From positions 60,024,759 through 60,088,758 of the forward strand of contig NC_087063.1 in assembly GCF_963678635.1 (NCBI RefSeq): 64,000 bases of DNA, written 5' to 3'. The notes below the pieces were generated by a model that ran no database searches, had not been told where the DNA came from, and worked only from the letters and a program-made list of their open reading frames with translations. The stretch comes from Symsagittifera roscoffensis. Its lineage: Eukaryota; Xenacoelomorpha; Acoela; Convolutidae. Shown here in pieces: positions 57,101 to 64,000 of the stretch (position 1 is the stretch's first letter; each line of letters opens with the position of its first letter). A program made the translations under genes and the position numbers.

Positions 57101-59908
57101 CTCGCTTGTGCAGACAAAAAATCCCTCAGATGAGAAACATTTTGCTTCCATGATTTTATCATTAAAATAGTAAAAACTTCTTTGCCTCGTGATGACCGTT
57201 TTCACGAATTGTGACTACCTTTCTGACATCAGTTTTCCCCTGACCTTCGCTATCAGTAATAACAATCTGATTTTGTTTCTCTGAATAATGGGTTAGTTCT
57301 TTAACTTCTTCATTTGGCAGCTTCTATTCAATTGAACCGATATTAATTCAAAAATATTTTTCAACCTAGGCATGTTTGCTTTTATTGTTAGTCCAGTTAC
57401 GGGCATGGAAGATACTTCTTTTTACTGCCATGTTAAATATATTATTCAATGATACAATCACGAGATGTCATCATCAATGCTGCCATTTTATGATTGAGTG
57501 TCAAAAGCAAAATAAAAGCATTTAACAATATTTACATTTACCCCAACACAATCGCAAAAAGAATATTACAAGATTTATCTCAGAGGCACTCTTGATAAGG
57601 TTATTTATATTAGAAACAGCAGCAGTTTTACAGTCAAAAGCATCATATTGGTTGCCTTTACAATTACTAGAGCTCAATAGCATACGTAAAACTGTGAAAA
57701 AAAACTAACTCGTTAATGAACTTGCCGAAATATACATTTTAAAAACCTTTGACTCTCGCTTTCAAGAGAAAAAAACAACCAATTTAAGTTTCTCGATTAA
57801 TGTGTTTTCTTTTCACAATTGTCTGTAAATTTTTCATCAAGCTACTAGAGCACTTTTAAAGTCTATCAATTAGAAAGCACAGAAACAATTAAAAGCCAAA
57901 ACGTTATTCAACAAGCCAAAACGTTATTCAACAAGCTCCGCCTAACCACATTGAATTCTATTTGAAAAATTCGATGGTCAATTACTGAACAAAAATGCCT
58001 CGCACGAAAAAAGCAGTAGCCAGCAAAAACACTTGCGAGCTAGCCCCGAAAGAACAAAGAAACTCGATTGGAGCAGCAGCAATGTCAGATATCCATGCAA
58101 TGGCAGCGAACAGCAAAACGAAACAGTGCAAAATATGCAAGTTAGTAGCTTTCCAAATTTTTAGTCTTGTTTACAATTGTTCACCACCCACCATGACGGA
58201 TTGCTTCTTCAATCTAACATTCATTAATTCTGAACCTAATAGCCAATTACAATAGGGGTGAAGATATCTTTTTCTCAAAGCACGGAATTTTGTTTCCCAG
58301 AAAACTGAAAAGAAAATCAACGAATAGCTAAGGAGCGGCCGATCAACGAATAGCTAAAGAGCAAAAAATACACTTATTCGTCGATTCGAAGTATTCAACA
58401 TTTTTCAGCGCTTATTGTGCTGGCACCAGCATAGTGGACATAGGCAATGGTGAAGTGTGCCATTCCACCTGTTACGTATGTGTGGAATGTAAAAGCAGTT
58501 TGGCCAATCAGAAGTGCTACAAGGATCCCAGTGACATCAACTACAGGTAAGGCCGCTTTTAGCTATAAAATTTTGGTGAAAAAGCATAGGTTCAATAAGA
58601 AAAATCATTATTTTTAGTTAATTAGAGCATAGATGAAGCATACTTAAAATTAACAAAAATCAACGAAAAAACTAGCATTGGCCTGTAAAAGCAGCACAAT
58701 AAGCTTTTGGAAATCAAAATGAAAAATCTCTCAAAACAGTTAAGCCAACAAACGGCTTCGAAAGAAGCGAAAACGTATTAACTTCTTGAACTTTTCAGGA
58801 CCTCATTTATTTCCTGGTTTTCATAAAACCCAATCTGTTGAAGGTACTGCATGGGATGCTACAACACTGGAAGCTCCTCCCTCTGTTTCGAATGTGGGTG
58901 CAAACTTGTCGGAGACTTCGTCACAATCCCCGACAGAGGCAACTACCACGGCAAGTGTCTCAACTGTGGTCTCTGCCAGCGAAATCTCGAGGACCAGCCG
59001 ATGGCATTCGACAAGATCAAAAAAATCTTCAAGTGCAGTCCCCCATGTCAATTACCTGAACTTCCTTCACTCTATTAACAAAACTATCTAATATTTTGTA
59101 GAATAAAACAATATTTCCGACCTCGATTTTTTTGGCAAGCACAGAAAAACAAGGCACTGGCAATTTTTTTTGCCTTGAAATACAAACTTTGATTTGTTTA
59201 GAGCTCGACATTTTTGCCCAGTATCACCAGAAATGATGACTGGGAAGTCTTTGTATGATTTCATTCATCCTTTGGATATTGACGCAGTTTTGTGTTCACA
59301 TAAACAACGTAAGTCAATCTTGATTCTATTTTTAGGAAACTTTTCCTCTCCTCCCTCGCCCTCATGTCTAAATCATACACATTAAAATACCCATTAAAAT
59401 TTTGGCGCTATTAATACTTTGTATAGTTAGGATTAGTTCTCGATTTTCAAAAATTTGGCTTTGTTCCCTGCTCACTAATCCATTCTCTTTTTTGTCTAAG
59501 TGAGTCTAAAATAAGTGTCTAACAAATCCATTCTCTTTTTCTTCAGTTCTCAACAAGCATCAAAGTGAGGTCTCTCTTCTCTACCGCCTGGTCTTCACTA
59601 ACCATTCTTCTGCAAACAACATTAACAACACCACTAGTACCACTTGGGTCCATTCTCAATTCTCTCTCTTGACAGTTTCTGCTCTATCTTCGCCCACGTC
59701 TAACTCCTCTAACAACCCATCTTCAATGCACGCAAATGTTTCTTCACATCTCAACAATACGCACTACAAAAGTAACAATGAAGACACCAATCACAAAACA
59801 ACCAGCGTAAAATTCGTTGCCTCGACGGCTAAAAACTCAACAGCACAGCCCAATAATATAATTTTAGCCTTGCATTATGTAATTGCAAATAGAGAAACAA
59901 ACTCGTGA
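51116..59908 (+). CDS. bHLH-PAS transcription factor, Trachealess/NPAS1/3 type
   Basis: Exons located by phase-consistent GT..AG splicing: 51,116-51,344; 51,606-51,788; 51,952-52,016; 52,101-52,190; [one exon not seen, probably in the N gap]; 54,118-54,326; 54,568-55,040; 59,202-59,308; 59,547-59,908. The basic region and HLH read [16 protein letters not shown], then [20 protein letters not shown], followed by the S-P-P-W signature of Trh/NPAS1/3. PAS-A starts [20 protein letters not shown] and ends [22 protein letters not shown] begins [20 protein letters not shown] and, across a 4.2-kb intron, continues [19 protein letters not shown]. These factors pair with ARNT/Tango and bind DNA in the nucleus. 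A Ser/Lys-rich acidic linker (exon 54,568) separates PAS-A and PAS-B. The frame stops just after PAS-B, so the long C-terminal activation region of fly Trh is absent or on unseen exons. PAS-B also has a long Asn/Ser/Thr-rich insertion in the last exon. The large intron contains a LIM gene. Confidence 0.85.
52191..52301 (+). other. Open read-through after PAS-A exon
   Basis: If the GTATGC donor at 52,191 is not used, the frame stays open for 36 more codons to a TAG, with [16 protein letters not shown] faintly resembling the IFDYIHPAD segment expected next in PAS-A. No donor precedes the stop, so splicing at 52,191 into a missing exon is preferred. Confidence 0.25.
52437..52636. other. Assembly gap, 200 N
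   Basis: Exactly 200 N, a round number usual for placeholder gaps of unknown size. It lies in the bHLH-PAS intron where the exon for the second quarter of PAS-A (the x-TG-x-S-x-(F/Y)-D-(Y/F)-(I/V)-H segment) should be. Confidence 0.95.
55430..57100. repeat. Composite fold-back repeat cluster in bHLH-PAS intron
   Basis: Units of roughly 100-130 bp built around AACTACGAAGATT-GGAGCAGTCAT, CAAATTCGCAACCC, GAGAACC/GAGTACTCTGACAGCA and CCCACTATTGGGTTGCTAATTT recur in direct orientation (about 55,430, 55,630, 55,850, 55,960, 56,740, 56,850) and in inverse orientation (56,570-56,665). The outer segment 56,100-56,190 (TCGCCATGTTTAAGCT ... ACGAAAGAATTTTTTTGC) is inverted at about 56,990-57,085. A SINE-like copy sits in the middle. 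Confidence 0.7.
56262..56485 (-). mobile_element. SINE-like element, copy 1
   Basis: On the minus strand a tRNA-like head (TGGATAGTGTGTA ... B box AGGTTTGAATCT) is followed by a tail that in plus orientation reads AGAGGCGAAGCTTCGCA ... TGCGATAACACGACAAAAAG-CAGCTCTAGAAATAAG. The same order is found at 62,205-62,460, including the flank CCAAACACTAG(C/T)-ACAAAT. Confidence 0.6.
57995..59078 (+). CDS. Two-LIM-domain protein nested in bHLH-PAS intron
   Basis: Exons 57,995-58,140, 58,409-58,546 and 58,844-59,078 join in phase (AA|C, AG|G) to give 172 aa. A 44-residue basic/Ala-rich N terminus precedes LIM1 (C45, C48, H67, C70, C73, C76, C97, C100) and LIM2 (C109, C112, H130, C133, C136, C139, C159, C163), all eight zinc ligands present in each. 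The last exon uses a plain acceptor (CTGTTGAAG) but it alone restores the CMGC pair ending LIM1. An AATAAA starts 24 nt after the stop, and the host gene's next exon begins only 124 nt after the stop. LIM domains bind proteins, not a reaction; partners here are unknown. The closest class (LMO-like, CRP-like or prickle-like) cannot be fixed by eye. The start ATG is chosen as first in frame; additional 5' exons are possible. Confidence 0.8.
59102..59107 (+). terminator. Poly(A) signal of nested LIM gene
   Basis: AATAAA 24 nt after the LIM stop and 95 nt before the host gene's exon at 59,202, supporting an independent transcript end inside the host intron. Confidence 0.6.
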
Positions 59909-59995
59909 ATTGCCTACTCATATAGAAAAATCTTTCAAATAGGTGACGTTTAATATTTTAATTTGATAAATGTGCAATTGACAAACTGCTTTTTA

Positions 59996-60060
59996 GACAG
60001 AGGCGAAGTTGCACTTCACATACACAAGCAAAAATATGACCGATAACGCTACTGTGAAAA
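59996..60060 (-). repeat. SINE-like tail fragment
   Basis: AGACAGAGGCGAAGTTGCAC-TTCACATAC matches the tail block of copies at 56,262 and 62,205 for about 30 bp, then decays (GATAACGCTAC). Confidence 0.45.
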
Positions 60061-60209
60061 ACTGAATGCGTAAAACTTTGAGTCGACAAAATTGCTAAGT
60101 GACGCAAGCCAATTATGACGCATTAGCAGTACCAGTCATTTTGAAAAAAAAACCAAATAACATGCCTCAATTTATAGAGTAGACGCATTTTAACTAGTAT
60201 ACGAAAAAA

Positions 60210-60285
60210 CATCCGACCCTGCCCAGGTTCGAAACCTCTTTATTTAGTTGCTGGTCTCCTTTCCTACCTCTACGCTACAGGTCCA
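60210..60285 (-). other. tRNA-like sequence with A and B boxes
   Basis: Minus strand: A box TGTAGCGTAGAGGTAGG, B box AGGTTTCGAACCT, partly pairing acceptor ends (GACCTG / CAGGGTC) and a short T run beyond the 3' end. The anticodon stem is not recognisable. It is a relic or SINE head, not a confident tRNA gene. Confidence 0.4.
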
Positions 60286-61554
60286 TGATACCTTGAAGCT
60301 AAAGTGCTATTTGTAATATAATAGTCTGTGTTATTATCCTTAGCATTGGCTGTACTAAAAAGTGTCCATTCAAAATTTTGCCGCAACAATCGCATCGCAC
60401 AATATTTGCGACTTAGGTTGGAAAAAAAGAAAGTTCATACTATAATACAGGCTATGTTTTTGTAAAGAAACATAAAAATGCAGTATAATGTAATAAAAAC
60501 ATTATTTACAAAAACGGGGCAACAAAGTTTAAACTTAAAATCGGCAAACAAAACACCAGACTATAGTCAACTTTCAACAAAACCCGTGAAAAACGAACAT
60601 AAACAAATCGCGCTTAAGCTTCATTCGGCCTTTGTAGTATAACTTACGGGGATCAGTGTCTTCCGCTAATCCAGGTTTTTTTTAAGTAGAAATCAAACGG
60701 ATAGACTTTTTTCCTTTTTCTATCAGTTTTTGGCGAGTTTAGAACGCTGTTATTGCTTCCGTTTTTATAAAAGCTTTTGCATAAATTTGAAGATATCGAT
60801 GATCTGAATTAAAAATTGACAAAGAGGTTACGTTGAAATTTGCCAAAGCAAATTAAATAGGCCTTATCGTATGAAGCCGTAGCTCTGAATGTTCCGAATT
60901 GCAATTTATCATCGATGAATTTTTTTTTGGCAACTTAAGTGATAATCTGTTTGGAAAACTATGTATAAAACCTTGCAGGCAAAACATTGCGAGTAAAGGT
61001 CATTTGCGTTTGATTTAAAAACGTCAATACCTTATAGTCGGTGGAAAAAAACTATGTCAAAATTTGGTACTTAAAAAGTCTGAGTAAAAACCAACCCAAG
61101 CACCAATATTCCGTCACTTTTCGGAAGCCGAAACAAAAATACTCGAAACTCTGAAAATTATTTTCCTTTGCGTTGAAGTGGGTCCAATGTATTAAAAACT
61201 GGGTAAGAACGCAGCTACAAAATATAAAAAAATTGGTTTATCTTTATTTTATCTCACCACACACTAAGTACAACATGAAATACTTTGTCTGGAAACGTAC
61301 AATTAAGATTAAATTGCGTCAAAATGGAACGATTTATTTTCCCGCTTATGCTTTAAACAGACAAAATATATCTCGCGAATCCCCAATTCTAGGCCCTAAA
61401 CTTTACAAAAATGGTCACAGAAAGAAAAATATCGTTTGCTCTTGGAGCTCATGTCCTTCAGAGAGTTTAAAACATTGTAAAAAATGGCCAGTTAAAAAGT
61501 CGAAATATGACTGGAGAAAAAACAAAACGAGCACAAATATGTAAACTCTTTTTG

Positions 61555-61770
61555 ATAAAGAGGCAAAGCTGCGCTTTGCAAACACTACCGAAACACGACA
61601 AAAAGCATCTCTATCAAGTGAAGTTTTTTTATTTTTATGTTGTTTGAAAAAAAATAGGTTTTTTTTTCGGTTCAGTTGATGAAACAAAAAGGCATCAACT
61701 GTGTTAACTTATTAATAATCGAAAGTCAAAGCACATGATATCAAAAAGCTGTAATGGTGCTCGAAAACCA
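61555..61770 (-). mobile_element. SINE-like element, copy 3 (partial) plus linked repeat
   Basis: Begins in plus orientation AGAGGCAAAGCTGCGCTTTG and AACACGACAAAAAGCA, then continues TTGTTTGAAAAAAAATAGG ... TTCAGTTGATG ... ATCAACTGTGTTAA. The second half matches 62,635-62,770, so this copy lacks the middle (including the tRNA-like head) of the longer copy. Confidence 0.55.
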
Positions 61771-62204
61771 CACACACATCCCGACGAAGGTTTTTTTACT
61801 TAAAAGAAGCCTTGACACATAAATTTCCATATGATTATCGAGCTTCAGTCTGCGGTGCCAATTTCGTAGATTTAATCAGCAGACATTGACGTTTTTAAGA
61901 TACTTTACTAGTAAATACAAGACAGTACTGAATGCCCTTCAATAGAATACAACGTATCAAATCACCATGCAGATTGGTAACTATACATTTGGCTTTGGAA
62001 TCCTGAGTGGTTTTTATTACGTAGATTTTATCAAGAAAAGCTGAACTACAGTATTCATGACAAACTTTCAATCCGTTTCTCGGTATAACAATATGAAAAA
62101 TGGAAATCGTAAGATCAGTTTTTCTCGACAGTAGAAAATTTGAAATCAAAATCACTTCCTTGAGGCACTTGAAATCGCACAGGGAAAAAAAACTACACGC
62201 ACAT

Positions 62205-62770
62205 AAAGACGCAGCTGCGCTTCGCAAATACTTTCGATAACACGACAAAAAAGCAGCTTTATAAAAAGAAATAAGAAAAGATAGAAATAAGTATCGAATT
62301 AGTAAAACTTCGCTATGTATAGGCTTCGAACCTGTAACTTCGAGAACTGAAGTCTCACACCCTGCCCTCTCGGCCACGAAAGCTTAGCAACTGGCAAACA
62401 CTAGTCACAAATGAAACAGCTACATATACTAACAAATTACAAATGCCATGCAGCAAAAGTGGCACCAAATACAAGTAGACACAATTTTGCAAGTAATAAT
62501 TTGAAATATAACAAACTGAAGGCATCCACGCTAATTTTGCATGTAATAAACTAGAAATCACATTATGTATAAGATATGCATTTCAAAAAATTGCGAGATA
62601 TAATGAGTAAGAAAATTTCTGAAATCGAGTTTTTATTATTCTTGTTTGAAAAAAAAGCTTTTTTTGGTTCATTTGATGAGTTTAAAATGTATCAACTGGG
62701 TTAATTTATTACAATTCAAATGTCAAAACATATGCCATTAAAAAGCCGCAATGATGCCGCAAAAGTTCAA
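62205..62770 (-). mobile_element. SINE-like element, copy 2 (longest)
   Basis: The tRNA-like head lies at 62,310-62,385 on the minus strand: A box GTGGCCGAGAGGG, anticodon-like arm ACTTC-AGTTCTC-GAAGT (5-bp stem, 7-nt loop but G at the U33 position), and B box AGGTTCGAAGCCT. The tail GCTTTTTTGTCGTGTTATCG ends near 62,205. The segment 62,635-62,770 is the linked repeat also present at 61,630-61,770. Confidence 0.6.
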
Positions 62771-63392
62771 AAAAAAGAATCATGTTAACATAACACTAAC
62801 GCTCACTTAAGTTCGCTTGTGTAAATAATCGATTCGTTAAGGAGTTAATGAACACTATTTTGTACTTTTGTTCGTGTACACTAATCCATGTCGTTCAGAA
62901 TGACGCATAATGGTACCCGTAACTTCAACCCATTCCATATCCCACTTCATACTGGAAGCATGATGATGATTAAGAAAACATTGAAAGAGGAATGTTCAAT
63001 TCAATTGAGTCAGTATGTTAATTATACCGCCTCAGTAGCCAAAAGTAGTCTAAATTGCATCAATTGTGTATTGCACCAAAATATGCCTTCAAGGCATTTG
63101 TTATCATCTTATCAAACTCAGTCTGCGCTGTCCGAATTTCACGTTTAACAGTATCATCGTATCAATGTCAGTTTTCAACTAGATAGCAAAAATGAAAAAG
63201 CGTGCCAAATTAAGTCAAAGTCAAGTAGGCTCGCTCAAAATTTAGTCAACAAGTAGTATCAACGAGTAAGATAGTCGACGTAAAAATAGTCAAAAGCGAA
63301 TCGCAACTGAATTGCAACTCTTAGCATCTACAAATTTGCTGTCATTCACAACCTGCTGTATTTGGAAAGAATTGTCGTGAATATATGGCAGC

Positions 63393-63398
63393 TTTATT
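63393..63398 (-). terminator. Poly(A) signal for profilin gene
   Basis: AATAAA on the minus strand 35 nt after the profilin stop codon. Confidence 0.55.
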
Positions 63399-63432
63399 TT
63401 TGCATTCATCCTATATTTACTCCTTGACCTCT

Positions 63433-64000
63433 TTACATGTCAAGGGAGATAAGATAGTCCACTATCTTCGCCACGGCATAGTTGGTCTTTCCTTGTTGTT
63501 TGCCCTCTGGCATATGGGCTATCACAATTGCCGTTTTACTTCTCTGGACCACCAGAGCTCCTTCGTCCTTCTGCTTAGCCAACAGGAGGTCTTCTTCATT
63601 GCGCAGGAATTTGTAGGTCTACGAGCGAGAAACAACGTATTATCAAGCATTGTCCCCAAAAATGGAAAAATAAAATCTTGTTCTGAAATCTTGTTCCGTA
63701 AATTTTAAGCTGAAACTCGAATAAACGTTCTTTATCAAAAAACTTAGTGTAGTTCTTTTCAGAAAACTCAATATTCTTTTCAATTTTATTTCAGATATAA
63801 ACCATTATGGTAACATAAGCCTGATCACGACTGTATTTGTACCTGTCCCTCGCACTTGACCCCGTTGGTCTGGAAGTCGGAGAAGTCCTTAGTCTCGAAT
63901 GCGCGCACTATTGCATCGACCTCGTCGGGCAGGATCTTAAGTGCATTCTGGTGCTCATCAGAGGTCCACTTTCCCCCCTCTCTGCCCAGGATACAGACCT
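63433..64000 (-). CDS. Profilin, 3' part (gene runs off the right edge)
   Basis: Two minus-strand exons: 64,000-63,843 (open at the window edge) and 63,618-63,433, joined in phase 0 (GGACAG|GTACAA donor, CTCGTAG|ACC acceptor). Together they encode about 113 residues, most of a profilin (usually 125-140 aa). Recognisable features: ILGREGGKWTS, TNGVKCEGQTYKFLRN, then LLLAKQKDEGALVVQRSKTA and the C-terminal helix AVAKIVDYLISLDM. Profilin binds monomeric actin and proline-rich ligands and controls filament assembly in the cytoplasm. The first exon(s), including the N-terminal helix with the Trp of the poly-proline site, lie outside the window. Confidence 0.85.

Larger units (their letters stand above)
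59909..63432. other. Intergenic, repeat-rich
   Basis: Between the bHLH-PAS and profilin genes (3' ends facing each other). It contains SINE-like copies and a tRNA-like relic; the rest is AT-rich without recognisable exons. Open frames at 61,173-61,544 and 62,888-63,148 lack coding character and partly overlap repeats. Confidence 0.5.

Noticed and set aside
59029-59385. Exon 59,202-59,308 as part of the LIM gene or a separate PAS gene
   Set aside because: Its phase and sequence continue the PAS-B segment ending at 55,040 without a gap, so it belongs to the host bHLH-PAS gene.
51116-59908. Sim or HIF-alpha identity for the bHLH-PAS gene
   Set aside because: The basic region ([13 protein letters not shown]), the S-P-P-W after the HLH and RSTLTKRG with LPSTVS-type PAS-B entry fit Trh/NPAS1/3 better than Sim (KNAARTRREKEN) or HIF (RDAARCRRSKE), judged from memory.
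60210-60285. Functional tRNA gene
   Set aside because: A and B boxes are present but the anticodon stem cannot be formed and the acceptor stem is mismatched.
61173-61544. A 123-codon Lys/Asn/Tyr-rich plus-strand frame
   Set aside because: Composition is what AT-rich random DNA yields, and its right end runs into a SINE-like copy.
62888-63148. An 86-codon plus-strand open frame
   Set aside because: No family resemblance, no splice partner, repeat-rich surroundings; composition like the neighbouring non-coding DNA.

Overview
The window is 64 kb of AT-rich eukaryotic DNA from an invertebrate animal, with spliced genes (GT..AG introns, mostly 85 to 330 bp plus a few of 4 to 5 kb) and many degenerate transposable elements. 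The animal origin rests on recognisable metazoan gene families: a Trachealess/NPAS1/3-type bHLH-PAS factor, a SUV39-type histone methyltransferase, a mesothelin/stereocilin/otoancorin-like surface protein, a DMAC2-like mitochondrial protein and profilin. The species cannot be named from sequence alone. Exon junctions below were worked out by hand from splice signals, codon phase and remembered family patterns; no search was run.

Layout. 1-10.2 kb: remains of an LTR retroelement on the minus strand, with its LTR-plus-gag part present twice in tandem. 10.2-15.9 kb: no confident gene; two copies of a dispersed repeat and one tRNA-like relic. 15.9-20.4 kb (+): mesothelin/stereocilin-like gene, three exons, 1,352 aa. 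21.2-25.5 kb: dense repeats (two fold-back palindromes, a degenerate tandem array, a short duplication). 25.72-26.11 kb: a clean non-autonomous DNA transposon (MITE) with an 8-bp target duplication. 26.4-32.1 kb (-): DMAC2-like gene, two coding exons, whose 4.9-kb intron holds a broken LINE with a 2A-like motif. 34.0-35.9 kb: a second tandem array, apparently inverted relative to the first, containing a LINE tail. 37.8-39.4 kb: RNase H and tail of another LINE. 39.56-45.46 kb (+): a broken Ty3/gypsy-like element with both LTRs and a primer binding site. 46.2-47.4 kb: decayed duplicates of the 3' end of the neighbouring methyltransferase gene. 47.4-49.8 kb (-): SUV39-like gene. 51.1-59.9 kb (+): bHLH-PAS gene, interrupted by a 200-N gap where one PAS-A exon is probably missing. 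55.4-62.8 kb: fold-back repeats and a tRNA-derived SINE-like family. 63.4-64.0 kb (-): 3' part of a profilin gene running off the right edge.

The most interesting arrangement is a complete two-LIM-domain gene (57,995-59,078, +) with its own AATAAA signal, nested on the same strand inside the bHLH-PAS intron that splits PAS-B. The host intron and two LIM exons share phase, so an in-frame bHLH-PAS/LIM transcript is possible but untested. Genes here appear functionally unrelated to one another; SUV39-like and bHLH-PAS genes are divergent with about 1.4 kb between their start codons.
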